Of a DNA stretch of 64,000 nt, positions 16,770-27,290 are shown in pieces (positions within the stretch are counted from its first letter, which is position 1; every line of letters starts with the position of its first letter). A program made the translations under genes and the position numbers. The notes under the pieces are model-generated. The model had not been told where the DNA came from. It was given only the letters and a program-made list of their open reading frames with translations, and made no database searches. This stretch comes from Halosolutus amylolyticus (GTDB lineage: Archaea; Halobacteriota; Halobacteria; Halobacteriales; Natrialbaceae): the NCBI RefSeq assembly GCF_023566055.1, contig NZ_JALIQP010000001.1:124001-188000 (forward strand), given 5' to 3'.

Positions 16770-17642
16770 TTACCAGAATTTCAGGTTCTTCTTGACCGCT
16801 TCCCGCTTGAGCTCCTGAATGTGCTCGGTGAGCGGGATGTCTTTCGGACACACCTCGGTACAGGAGAACTGGGTCTGGCACCGCCAGACGCCGTGTTCCT
16901 GCTCGAGGATGCGGAGTCGGTGCTCTTTGATCTCCTCGCTCTCGCGCTCGTCCATCGCGAACCGGTAGGCCTTGTTGATCGCCGCCGGTCCGAGGTACTC
17001 GTTGTCGCCGGCCGCGATGTTACACGAGGACATGCACGCGCCACACCAGATACAGCGCGTGGACATCTTGACCTTCTCGCGGTTCTCGCGGGACTGGCGC
17101 TGTTCTTCGAGGTCGCTCGCGTCGGGCGTGTCCTCGTCCTGGAAGTACGGCTCGACGGCGTGCATCTGGTCGTAGAAGTGGTCCATGTCGACGACCAGGT
17201 CCTTGACGACCTCCTGGTGTGGGAGCGGTTCGATGCGGACCGGTTGTTCGAGGTCCGCGATCTGGGTCTTGCAGCCCAGGCGCTGCTTGCCGTTGACGAA
17301 GAAGGCGTCGGAGCCACAGACGGCCTGCCGACAGGAGTGTCGGAAGGTTAGCGACGAGTCGTACTCGTCGCGGGCGTACATGACCGCGTCGAGGACGGTC
17401 ATCCCCTTCTTGAACGGGACGTGGAAGTCGTCGAAGCGCGGTTCCTGCTTCGCCTCGACTTCGGGGTCGTACCGGAACACCTTGATGTGTACCGTCTCCC
17501 CTTCGAGGTCGGCGTCGTCGACCGAGGTCTGGTCGACCATGCCGCCCTCCTTCTCTCGTTCGTCGACCGGCGACTCCGCGCCTTTCATCTCCGGGTCTTC
17601 CGGTGCTTCCTGCGTCTCGGGTTCGGGTTGTTGCGTGCTCAT
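16770..17642 (-). CDS. sdhB: Succinate dehydrogenase iron-sulfur subunit
   Basis: 290 aa. An acidic, disordered N-terminal extension of about 45 residues precedes the ferredoxin domain. The 2Fe-2S cluster motif is SCRQAVCGSD with the last Cys in RLGC; Asp replaces the third Cys, as also in some bacterial SdhB proteins. The 4Fe-4S motif is CIWCGACMSSC, and further cluster Cys lie in CQTQFSC and CTEVCP. It carries electrons from the flavin to quinone. The start codon is one nucleotide after the sdhD stop. Confidence 0.96.
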   Translation of the reverse strand: MSTQQPEPETQEAPEDPEMKGAESPVDEREKEGGMVDQTSVDDADLEGETVHIKVFRYDPEVEAKQEPRFDDFHVPFKKGMTVLDAVMYARDEYDSSLTFRHSCRQAVCGSDAFFVNGKQRLGCKTQIADLEQPVRIEPLPHQEVVKDLVVDMDHFYDQMHAVEPYFQDEDTPDASDLEEQRQSRENREKVKMSTRCIWCGACMSSCNIAAGDNEYLGPAAINKAYRFAMDERESEEIKEHRLRILEQEHGVWRCQTQFSCTEVCPKDIPLTEHIQELKREAVKKNLKFW

Positions 17643-17643
17643 G

Positions 17644-18006
17644 TTACCATCCCGCCATAGCGATCGCGACGTAGATTCCCTGCGCGACGAGTGCGACGCC
17701 TGCGATGACCAGCACGGCCAGTACCACCTTCTTTTGGGTACCTTCCAGCCCCTGGTTGACGAGGGCGTTGTAGACGCCGTTGAGGCCGTGGAAGGCCCCG
17801 GCGATCAGGAACAGCACCATCGTCAGGAAGTATCCGACGTTCTCCATTCGGCCCTGGGTCAATGCAAAGGTTACGTCCGCCGCGTGGTTGACGAAGTGTA
17901 GTTGGAAGAAGTGGAACGCGAGGGCGACCACCAGAAACGCCGCGGTGATCCGCTGGAGGAGCCATCCCGTCCCGCCAGGGGTAAAGGAGGAGTATCGTTC
18001 TGCCAT
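17644..18006 (-). CDS. sdhD: Succinate dehydrogenase membrane anchor subunit D
   Basis: 120 aa with three transmembrane helices (about residues 15-35, 55-80 and 92-115). Conserved His residues in AFHFFQLHFVNH and AFHGLNGVYN are candidate heme or quinone-site ligands. It starts 2 nt after the sdhC stop and ends 1 nt before sdhB, so the four sdh genes are tightly packed. Together with SdhC it anchors SdhAB to the membrane and forms the quinone site. Confidence 0.92.
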   Translation of the reverse strand: MAERYSSFTPGGTGWLLQRITAAFLVVALAFHFFQLHFVNHAADVTFALTQGRMENVGYFLTMVLFLIAGAFHGLNGVYNALVNQGLEGTQKKVVLAVLVIAGVALVAQGIYVAIAMAGW

Positions 18007-18008
18007 CG

Positions 18009-18428
18009 TTACACCCCCACCATGAAGGTCGGAACGCTGGCGACGGTGATCGCACCCGTCAGCACCAGCGACGCGTAGAAACTCTTGTCCTGTGCCTCGA
18101 GGCCGACGCCGAGGTCGACCATCAGCAGGCGAAGCCCGTTCAGGATGTGGAAGACGGCCACTGCGAGCAGGCCGACCTCCATGATCCGAACGATGAACAG
18201 TTCCTCGAGCCCCTGGATCGTCGTCGTGTAGACGTCGGTCTCCGCCTGGATCGCCGATGCATCTCCCGCTGCGCCGATGGCGGTACTCAACACGGCGATG
18301 TGGGTAAACAGGTAACCGATCAGGATCCACCCGGTGAACTTGTGGAAGATCCACGCCCACATGCCGGCCGAGAACTCCTTCCAGCGACCGAAGTCCTCGA
18401 CGAGACCGCGATTGTAAGACTGACTCAT
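18009..18428 (-). CDS. sdhC: Succinate dehydrogenase cytochrome b556 subunit C
   Basis: 139 aa from ATG 18428. Three transmembrane helices (about residues 27-48, 72-100 and 110-137) are visible. [17 protein letters not shown] near the N-terminus and [17 protein letters not shown] match the SdhC cytochrome b family, with His candidates for heme b. It is the first gene of the operon; a TATA-like box lies about 33 nt upstream (18457-18466). Confidence 0.92.
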   Translation of the reverse strand: MSQSYNRGLVEDFGRWKEFSAGMWAWIFHKFTGWILIGYLFTHIAVLSTAIGAAGDASAIQAETDVYTTTIQGLEELFIVRIMEVGLLAVAVFHILNGLRLLMVDLGVGLEAQDKSFYASLVLTGAITVASVPTFMVGV

Positions 18429-18456
18429 GCGCTCATGTGGAGGGTTTGACCGTGGA

Positions 18457-18466
18457 GGTATAGAAG
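18457..18466 (-). promoter_or_regulatory. TATA box of the sdhCDBA operon
   Basis: CTTCTATACC on the minus strand is centred about 33 nt before the sdhC ATG. No other promoter-like element lies between the sdh genes, which are 1-3 nt apart. Confidence 0.55.
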
Positions 18467-18538
18467 TTACTTTTGGCGCGCCGATTTCCCCGTTTCCGTC
18501 GACAGGTGGTACTCGAAAGTCAGTACTTCCTTGTTCCG

Positions 18539-18560
18539 CCGACCGAACCGGTTCGGTCGG
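18539..18560. promoter_or_regulatory. 22-bp perfect palindrome upstream of sdhC
   Basis: The left half CCGACCGAACC is followed directly by its exact reverse complement. It lies about 110 bp upstream of sdhC and about 155 bp past the 3' end of the neighbouring hydrolase gene. It could be an operator for the sdh operon or part of a 3'-end structure. The remaining 286 bp of this gap show no gene. Confidence 0.4.
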
Positions 18561-18714
18561 AAGACAGACCGCTGATAGCTGTGCGATCGGCGGTGGTCTC
18601 GCGCGCGGCGATGTCGTCGAGCAACGCGTCTCGCGACACCGGTCTCGGTAGTCCGGCGGGCGACGCGACGACACCGTTCGCAACGTCGCGGGGACCCGCG
18701 GAACGACACTTCCC

Positions 18715-19797
18715 TCAACTCCGTAGCCGCTCGCTGGACTGTTCGACCGTCCGCTCGCGTTCGAGCGCCGTGTGCGTGTCCGGCGAGAGGCCCACGAGGT
18801 GACAGAGCGGGTTTCCGGGGTACACCACCGGATTCTCGAGGACGCCGACGATCAGCCCGGTAAAGGGCGCCTCGACCGTGACGATGTCGTCTTCCTCCTT
18901 GAACGGGTTCGTGATCGTACAGATCACCTCTCCCTCCTCGACGAGCGCGCCGCGACCGCGCTTCATGTCGACGATACCGCCCGCGTCCGCCCGGAGCCAC
19001 GTCTTCTCGTCGTCGTCATAGATGACGGTTCGCCAACCGGGCCAGTGAACCGACGAGTCCGGGTGGAGGCCGAACTCGGCGAGGACGCTCGCGACCCCCG
19101 TCAGCGCCCGATCGATCAGGCTCCGCTGGAAGCGGTGGGCTTCGCCCATCTCGATCGTGATCGTCGGCACGTCGGCCGCCGTCGCCTCGCGGCGGAGCGT
19201 CCCGGAGGGCCCCTCGCCCGCGATGACGACGTTGGAACTGAACGCGTAGGCGAGCCGTTCGACCAGCGGATCGTCCATGTTCGCCCGGACGTGGAGCATG
19301 TTGGTCCGGCCGCGCGTGGACGTGTGGAAGTCCAGGCCGAGATCACAGGGTTCGATGAAGTTCGTGAAGATACGGTGGGCCATCCGTCTGGCGCTCGTCG
19401 ACCCCTCGCGACCGGGGAACGATCGGTTGAGGTCCCGATCGTAGATCGGCAGGTACCGCTCCTGGGCGAGAAAGCCGGGGACGTTCATCACCGGCATACA
19501 GACGAGGGTGCCGTGAAGCTCCGAGTGGTCCCAGTCGTGGGCGACTTCGCGGACGACCTCGATCCCGTTGAGTTCGTCGCCGTGGGCGGCCGCCGAGAGA
19601 AACACCGTCGGACCGGGGTGTTCGCCGTTGATCACCGTCACCGGTATCCTGACGGGGTCACCGAGATAGGTCTCGCTGATGCCGTAGCGGATGTTGGCCG
19701 ATTCGCCGGGATCGACCCGGCCCCCGTTGTACGTGAACGCGTCGTTCATGGGTTCGGAGTCGCTCCCGCCGATCGGCGGATCGTCCGCGTCGCTCAT
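18715..19797 (-). CDS. Succinylglutamate desuccinylase/aspartoacylase family zinc hydrolase
   Basis: 360 aa from ATG 19797. The zinc-binding motif [12 protein letters not shown] (H-x2-E), the third ligand in [10 protein letters not shown] and the general-base region TIEMGEAH identify the aspartoacylase branch of the M14 carboxypeptidase fold. A C-terminal beta domain (from [20 protein letters not shown]) is typical of this subfamily. It hydrolyses an N-acyl amino acid or similar amide; the substrate is unknown. Family members often occur near RimK-type ATP-grasp ligases, and one lies 3 kb away here, so the two may handle related compounds (inference). Confidence 0.85.
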   Translation of the reverse strand: MSDADDPPIGGSDSEPMNDAFTYNGGRVDPGESANIRYGISETYLGDPVRIPVTVINGEHPGPTVFLSAAAHGDELNGIEVVREVAHDWDHSELHGTLVCMPVMNVPGFLAQERYLPIYDRDLNRSFPGREGSTSARRMAHRIFTNFIEPCDLGLDFHTSTRGRTNMLHVRANMDDPLVERLAYAFSSNVVIAGEGPSGTLRREATAADVPTITIEMGEAHRFQRSLIDRALTGVASVLAEFGLHPDSSVHWPGWRTVIYDDDEKTWLRADAGGIVDMKRGRGALVEEGEVICTITNPFKEEDDIVTVEAPFTGLIVGVLENPVVYPGNPLCHLVGLSPDTHTALERERTVEQSSERLRS

Positions 19798-19945
19798 ACA
19801 CGTGGGTCCGGCGTCAGCACTGAGAACGTTTCCGGTCGGTGGACGAGTCGCCCCCTCGAATCGACTCACGTCGATCCGATCGCAAGTTGGGGCGAATGTG
19901 TCCCGCTGGGCATACGTTTAGTACGATGCCGTGCTATAGTCGCGC

Positions 19946-20701
19946 ATGGAGATACGCGAGGCAACCGAGGCCGACGTCGACGCGATCCGGTCGATCGCTT
20001 CCGACTCTCTCAACTCCACGTACACGGACTTTCTGGACGAGGAGACGATCGGGGACGCCGTCGGCCAGTGGTACGGCGACGACGCCCTGACCGACGCGCT
20101 CGAGGACGAACACGCGCTCTTCCTCGTCGTCGAGCGCGACGGCGAGATCGTCGGGTTCTCCCAGAGCGAACTGGTCGGGCAGCGATACGGCACCGGCCAG
20201 ATCCTCTGGCTTCACATCGATCCCGACCACCGCGGGGGTGGGACGGGCGTCCGACTCCTGGTCCGGACCCGCGAGAAACTGCTGGAGCAGGGTGCCGACC
20301 AGATCCAGGGGTTCGTCCTCGCGGACAACGAGGGCGGCAACGAGTTCTACGCGGATCACGGCTTCCAGCAGGCCGACCAGCGCGAGGTCGAGATCGGTGA
20401 CGAGACGTTCACCGAGAACGTCTACGTCGAAGGCGACATCGAGAGCGGCGAGGAGTGGAGCGCGATCGACGAACTCGTGGTCGACGACGAGACGATCTAC
20501 GTCAGCTACGGCGAAGCCGCCCGCGGCTCCAAGTCGCCGTTCTACGTCGCCTACGAGACGGCCGAACAGTCGGAACTCTACGGCTGGTTCTGCGGGAACT
20601 GCGACTCGCTCGACAACGCGATGGACACCATGGGTCGCATCCAGTGTAACGTCTGTGGCAATCGCCGGAAGGCGACCCGGTGGGACTCGTCGTACCTCTG
20701 A
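19946..20701 (+). CDS. GNAT N-acetyltransferase with C-terminal zinc ribbon
   Basis: 251 aa. The GNAT domain (residues 1-150) has the acetyl-CoA pyrophosphate loop RGGGTGVRLL and the following strand QGFVLADNEGGNEFYADHGF. From about residue 165 comes a second domain ending in a zinc ribbon, FCGNCDS and CNVCGN (two C-x2-C pairs), which I associate with haloarchaeal DUF5816-type tails. The protein acetylates an amine; the substrate is unknown. Its TGA stop is the first three bases of a 21-bp tandem repeat array, so any length change of that array would move only 3'-UTR sequence. Confidence 0.85.
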   Translation: MEIREATEADVDAIRSIASDSLNSTYTDFLDEETIGDAVGQWYGDDALTDALEDEHALFLVVERDGEIVGFSQSELVGQRYGTGQILWLHIDPDHRGGGTGVRLLVRTREKLLEQGADQIQGFVLADNEGGNEFYADHGFQQADQREVEIGDETFTENVYVEGDIESGEEWSAIDELVVDDETIYVSYGEAARGSKSPFYVAYETAEQSELYGWFCGNCDSLDNAMDTMGRIQCNVCGNRRKATRWDSSYL

Positions 20702-20823
20702 CCGGACCCAGTGCAGTTCTGACCGGACCCCGTGCAGTTCTGACCGGACCCCGTGCAGTTCTGACCGGACCCCGTGCAGTTCTGACCGGACCCAGTGCAG
20801 TTCCGACCGGACCCGTGCAGTTC
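20699..20823 (+). repeat. 21-bp tandem repeat array, six units
   Basis: Units begin at 20699, 20720, 20741, 20762, 20783 and 20804 (the last is 20 bp). The shared core is TGACCGGACCC followed by M and GTGCAGTTC (M = A or C). The first unit begins with the TGA stop codon of the acetyltransferase gene, and the period is a multiple of three, so units 1-5 repeat that in-frame stop; unit 6 begins with CGA. Copies differ at one or two positions. Such an array grows by slippage or unequal exchange. Confidence 0.93.
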
Positions 20824-21134
20824 GTTCTTCGATCGTCCGACTGCGATCGACGCAGCGACGCCGACCGTCCCGACCTCCCGTCCGACCGTGACCGGCACAG
20901 CGACGCCGACCACTCGCCTCACCCGCTTCCGTTCGGTTCCGGTTCGTCCGGTGTAGGTGGACGTTACGGCCTCCCTTCGACGGCGGCCCCTCCGCGATCG
21001 AAGCTGTTGTGATCGCATTACGCGTGTTCGGGCTGCATTACAATTGCGCACTCGGTTGATCCATCGGATCACCGGTTGCCACCGACTCCCCAGTCGGTCG
21101 TTTGCGAGTTCAGCAGTCGTGACAGTTCATTCGA
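20824..21134. other. Gene-free stretch upstream of flippase gene
   Basis: 311 bp without a credible gene. It begins with two copies of CAGCGACGCCGACC (near 20851 and 20898), perhaps remnants of local duplication. It ends in a more AT-balanced part (20995-21130) that should hold the flippase promoter; no TATA element is clear. Confidence 0.35.
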
Positions 21135-22604
21135 ATGAGTAGACAGGACCACATCGTTCACGGATTCAAGGCAACGCTCGTCGCTCGAGCCGTCTACATG
21201 CTCTCGAGCGCGCTCCTGATGTTTCTCCTCGCGCGCTACCTGCTCGAACCGGACGGCTACGGCGCGCTCTACTGGGCGATCGGCATTCTCGCGATCGTCC
21301 AGTTGTTCGCCGATCTCGGCCTCGGTAAGTCCGCCGCGCGGTACATCTCCGAGTACCGCGAGGCGGACCCGGGACAGATACCGCACCTGTTGCGCACGAC
21401 GATCGCGTTCAAACTCGTCGTGATCTCGATCGTGGCGGGGCTACTGTTCGTGTTCCACGAACGGATCGCGATCCTGTTGCGCGATCCGGAGGTCGCGCCG
21501 TTTCTCGCGGCCGGCGTGCTCTACGTCGTCGTCTTCTCGTTTAGCACCTTCACACAGATCGCGTTCCAGGGGTTCAACCACCTCGGCTACAGCGCGACGG
21601 TCCAGGCGATCAGCGGGGCCGGACGACTGCTCTTCGCGGTCGTCTTCGTCCTGTTCGGGCTGGGCGCGATCGGCGCACTGTTCGGCTACATCGTCGGATA
21701 CACGATCGCGGCCGCCGTCGGTATGACGATCCTCTATCTCGAGTTCTATCGCGACTACGAGCCCGCGACCGAGTACGAGGACGGCCTCTCGCGGCGGCTG
21801 GTCGAGTACAGCGTCCCGCTGACGGCGACGCGGAGCGCCAACGTCATCGACAAACGGATCGACGTCGTCCTCGTCGGCTTTTTCCTCTCACCCGTCGCGG
21901 TCGCGTTCTACACCCTCGGGAAACAGATCACCGACTTCGTGCTCGCCCCCGCGGAGTCGCTCGGCTTTACGATCTCGCCGAACTTCGGCGAGCAGAAAGC
22001 GGCGGGCCAACTCGACGAGGCCCGGGAGATCTACGAGACCTCGCTCGAGCAGACGATGCTGTTCTACATTCCCGCGGCAGTGGGGCTCGCGATCGTCGCC
22101 GACCCCTTCGTGACGATGGTCTTCGGCCCGGACTACAGCGGTGCGGTGCCGGTCCTGCAGATCCTCTGTGGCTTCGTCGTCCTCATGGCGATCACGAACC
22201 TGACGAGCGACGGGCTGGACTACCTCGGCCGCGCTCGCTCGCGGGCGATCGCGAAGGGAGCGGCATCGACCGCGAACTTCGGGCTGAACCTCGTGCTCAT
22301 CCCGACGATCGGCGTGGTCGGGGCCGCGGCCGCGACGGTCGCGACGCACTCGTTCTACGTGGCAGTGAACCTCTACATCGTCCACAGCGAACTCTCGCTG
22401 CGCATCACCCGGCTCGCGCGACGGATCGGGCTGATCTGTGCCATCACCGGCGTGATGGCCGTCGCCGTCCTGCTCGTGACCCCACTGATCTCGAATCTGG
22501 CCATGCTCCTCGCCGCGATCGGGGTCGGGACCCTCACCTGGGCGGTCCTCGCCGTCGTGAGCGGCCTGGTCGATCCCCAGCAGGTTCGATCGGTCGTCAC
22601 CTGA
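21135..22604 (+). CDS. Polysaccharide/lipid-linked oligosaccharide flippase (Wzx/MATE-like)
   Basis: 489 aa with about 14 hydrophobic segments in the pattern of the MOP exporter superfamily. The N-terminal GFKATLVARAVYMLSSALLM and the GYGALYWAIGIL segment match the oligosaccharide flippase (PF01943-like) family. It presumably flips a lipid-linked glycan or other polar lipid across the membrane, for S-layer or archaellin glycosylation or for exopolysaccharide. No glycosyltransferase is adjacent, so the substrate cannot be inferred. It is followed 86 bp later by the ATP-grasp gene on the same strand. Confidence 0.88.
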   Translation: MSRQDHIVHGFKATLVARAVYMLSSALLMFLLARYLLEPDGYGALYWAIGILAIVQLFADLGLGKSAARYISEYREADPGQIPHLLRTTIAFKLVVISIVAGLLFVFHERIAILLRDPEVAPFLAAGVLYVVVFSFSTFTQIAFQGFNHLGYSATVQAISGAGRLLFAVVFVLFGLGAIGALFGYIVGYTIAAAVGMTILYLEFYRDYEPATEYEDGLSRRLVEYSVPLTATRSANVIDKRIDVVLVGFFLSPVAVAFYTLGKQITDFVLAPAESLGFTISPNFGEQKAAGQLDEAREIYETSLEQTMLFYIPAAVGLAIVADPFVTMVFGPDYSGAVPVLQILCGFVVLMAITNLTSDGLDYLGRARSRAIAKGAASTANFGLNLVLIPTIGVVGAAAATVATHSFYVAVNLYIVHSELSLRITRLARRIGLICAITGVMAVAVLLVTPLISNLAMLLAAIGVGTLTWAVLAVVSGLVDPQQVRSVVT

Positions 22605-22656
22605 TGGAATACTGACCGTTTCTCGGAGAATACGGTGCCTGCCCACGATCGAGTGT

Positions 22657-22666
22657 TAATACTTAT
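22657..22666 (+). promoter_or_regulatory. TATA box of ATP-grasp/protease fusion gene
   Basis: TAATACTTAT is centred about 29 nt before ATG 22691. The distance fits a leaderless transcript and gives the gene a promoter of its own, separate from the flippase gene. Confidence 0.55.
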
Positions 22667-22690
22667 CCGCACAGTCGTCGTCCAGTAAGT

Positions 22691-24031
22691 ATGGGCGCCG
22701 ATTCGGTTACTGTCGGGGTATTGAGCCTTCACACCAGCAAGGAAACGAAAGCGATACTCAACGCAGTCGAGGCTCTCGGCCACGACACCGAGTGGCTCCG
22801 GGCCGAGAACACGTCGATCAGCGTCACCGATGGGAGCGTCGTGCTCGAACCGAGCGTCGACGTGATCGCGAACCGGATGCTGCTATCGAACACCGAACAG
22901 CCGTGCGAGGAACTCGGCCTCGCGAACACGTTCTCCGGACTGGTCCCGATGCTCAACGAGCCCGCGGCAGTGCTGACGGCGGTCCACAAGCTCTCGACGG
23001 CGACGGCCCTGGCGGCGAACGACGTCCAGACGCCGAACGTCACCCTCTCGCTCAGTACCGAGGGGCTCAACAGGGCCCGAGAGAACTACGGGGAAGAAGC
23101 CGTCTACAAGACCGCGATCGGGACGCACGGCGGCGGAACCTGGAAGATCGGTCCCGACGACCCGGTCAACGCGAAAGTCGGGAACAGGTACGCGTTCCTG
23201 CAAGAACTCATCGATCGCGACGACGAGCGTCACCGCGACATCCGGGTCTACGTCGTCGACGGCGACATCGTCGGCGCGATGTACCGGTACGCACCGGACA
23301 ACGACTGGCGGACGAACGTCGCCCTGGGCGGATCCGTCGAAAACGCGACGGACGATCTTCCGGAAGAGGCACGCGAGATGGCGCGTCGCGCCGCCGATGC
23401 CGTCGGACTCGACTACGCGGGCGTCGATCTCGTCGAGAGCGACGACGGCTGGTTCGTCCTCGAGGTGAACCCGACGGCGGGGTTCAAGGGACTCTACCAG
23501 GCGACCGGGATCAGTCCCGCACCCGCCATCGCCAGACTCGCGATCGAGCGCGCCGGCGGCGAGGTCGACCCGGAGCGCGTCGAGGAGTTGTCGGCCGTCC
23601 TGGACGATTCCCAGCCGTCGGCGCGACCGCCGGAGTCGTCGATCACGGACGAGGAACCGTCGGTGATCGGGTACACGGAGGAAGTCGTTCTCGCGGGGAC
23701 CAGCGGCTCGAAGTCCGTCCTCGCGAAGTCCGACACCGGCGCGACGCGGACGAGTATCGACACCAGCCTCGCGGCCGACATCGGTGCGGGCCCGATCAAG
23801 TCGATCACCCGGATCAGGTCCGGGAGTAGCAAGACGGCAAAGAGCAGGCCGGTCGTCGACGTCGTCGTCGGCGTCGGCGGCAACCAGCACACGGTCACGG
23901 CAAGCGTCGAGGATCGAAGCCACATGGACTACCCCGTCCTGCTCGGCCGCGACATCCTCGGGAACTACCAGGTCGACGTCAGTCGACGGAGCGACACGGA
24001 CGCCCCGGACACGCCCGAAGAGGAGGAGTGA
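22691..24031 (+). CDS. RimK-type ATP-grasp ligase fused to retropepsin-like (RimB-type) protease domain
   Basis: 446 aa. Residues about 1-285 are a RimK/LysX ATP-grasp ligase: an N-terminal pre-ATP domain, AVYKTAIGTHGGGTWKIG (ATP-binding strand), QELIDRDDERHRDIRVYVV, and the metal/ATP motif FVLEVNPTAGFKG. After an acidic linker, residues about 325-430 carry KSDTGATRTSID and PVLLGRDILG, the DTGA and hydrophobic-glycine motifs of retropepsin-like aspartic proteases of the RimB (PF05618) type. RimK-type enzymes add glutamate or similar amino acids to a peptide or small molecule; RimB domains are thought to act on such products. Fusion places both activities in one chain. Confidence 0.85.
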   Translation: MGADSVTVGVLSLHTSKETKAILNAVEALGHDTEWLRAENTSISVTDGSVVLEPSVDVIANRMLLSNTEQPCEELGLANTFSGLVPMLNEPAAVLTAVHKLSTATALAANDVQTPNVTLSLSTEGLNRARENYGEEAVYKTAIGTHGGGTWKIGPDDPVNAKVGNRYAFLQELIDRDDERHRDIRVYVVDGDIVGAMYRYAPDNDWRTNVALGGSVENATDDLPEEAREMARRAADAVGLDYAGVDLVESDDGWFVLEVNPTAGFKGLYQATGISPAPAIARLAIERAGGEVDPERVEELSAVLDDSQPSARPPESSITDEEPSVIGYTEEVVLAGTSGSKSVLAKSDTGATRTSIDTSLAADIGAGPIKSITRIRSGSSKTAKSRPVVDVVVGVGGNQHTVTASVEDRSHMDYPVLLGRDILGNYQVDVSRRSDTDAPDTPEEEE

Positions 24032-26505
<2,474 letters not shown>

Positions 26506-26538
26506 TCCGACCCGCCTGCCCCCGCACGGGGCAACGCG

Positions 26539-26547
26539 CTTTTGTTT
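26539..26547 (+). promoter_or_regulatory. TATA box of DNA glycosylase gene
   Basis: CTTTTGTTT is centred about 29 nt before ATG 26572, supporting this ATG rather than the upstream in-frame codon at 26542. Confidence 0.5.
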
Positions 26548-26571
26548 GCACGGTCCCTGCTTTCGCCGACG

Positions 26572-27159
26572 ATGGCCGACCCCGAATCCGTGCTCCGGGA
26601 GGATCCCGTCCTGGCGGGCGTGATCGATCGCCGCGATCCGCACCCGCTCGAACCGATCGAAAACGAGTACGAGCGCCTCTGCGTCTCGATCATCAACCAG
26701 CAGCTGTCGACCGCGAGCGCCGCCGCGGTCCGAGAGCGGGTCTTCGACGTGCTCGACGGCGTGGTGACGCCCGAAACCGTTCTCGCGGCTCCACGGGAGG
26801 AACTGCTCGACGCGGGGCTCTCACGGACGAAAGTCGACTACGTCCGCAACGCCGCCCGCGCGTTCCAGGAGCGCGATCTCACCCGGGAGGGCCTCGCCGA
26901 CCACACGAACGACGAAGTGATGGCCGAACTCACCGAGATCACGGGCATCGGTGCGTGGACCGCCCGGATGTACCTCATGTTCGTCCTCCAGCGGCCCGAC
27001 GTCCTCCCGCTCGGCGACCTCGCGATCCGCCGCGGGATCGAACGGCTGTACAACGACGGCGTCGAGTTGACGCGACCGGAGATGCGCGAGATCGCCGAAC
27101 CGTGGCGGCCGTACCGGAGTCTCGCGTCGCGCTACATCTGGGCCGAGTACGAGGCCTGA
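26572..27159 (+). CDS. DNA-3-methyladenine glycosylase (AlkA-like, HhH-GPD)
   Basis: 195 aa from ATG 26572. INQQLSTASA near residue 41, the helix-hairpin-helix EITGIGAWTARMYLMF (about 122-137) and the catalytic Asp149 in LPLGDLAIRRG mark the HhH-GPD superfamily in its AlkA branch without an iron-sulfur cluster. It removes alkylated bases by hydrolysing the N-glycosidic bond. The size is that of compact archaeal and Gram-positive AlkA proteins. Its TGA stop is immediately followed by a copy of the palindromic repeat element. Confidence 0.9.
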   Translation: MADPESVLREDPVLAGVIDRRDPHPLEPIENEYERLCVSIINQQLSTASAAAVRERVFDVLDGVVTPETVLAAPREELLDAGLSRTKVDYVRNAARAFQERDLTREGLADHTNDEVMAELTEITGIGAWTARMYLMFVLQRPDVLPLGDLAIRRGIERLYNDGVELTRPEMREIAEPWRPYRSLASRYIWAEYEA

Positions 27160-27238
27160 TACGGATTGCTGTGACTATTTACCGCCGATCACCAGGACGG
27201 AGTCGGCGATCGGAGGTAATTGACTACAGCAGTCCGTA
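27160..27238 (+). repeat. Palindromic TGA-associated element, copy A (79 bp)
   Basis: It begins TACGGATTGCTGTGACTATT directly after the stop codon of the DNA glycosylase gene and ends ACAGCAGTCCGTA. The two ends form an imperfect inverted repeat of about 35 bp. It is flanked by TGA on the left and CGA on the right. Related copies are at 32450-32529, 44271-44304 and 57351-57430. Confidence 0.85.
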
Positions 27239-27290
27239 CGAGTCGACGGCACCGATCGATCGGTTCGACGACCGCTCCCGTCATGCGCGA

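Noticed and set aside
17260..17345. Asp in place of the third Cys of the SdhB 2Fe-2S motif
   Set aside because: The same substitution occurs in functional bacterial SdhB proteins, so it is not a defect.
20699..20823. CRISPR array
   Set aside because: Units are directly adjacent without unique spacers, so this is a plain tandem repeat.
20680..21012. Frame through the tandem array giving LTGPRAV heptads
   Set aside because: The heptads only reflect the 21-bp DNA repeat; no start signal or conserved sequence follows.
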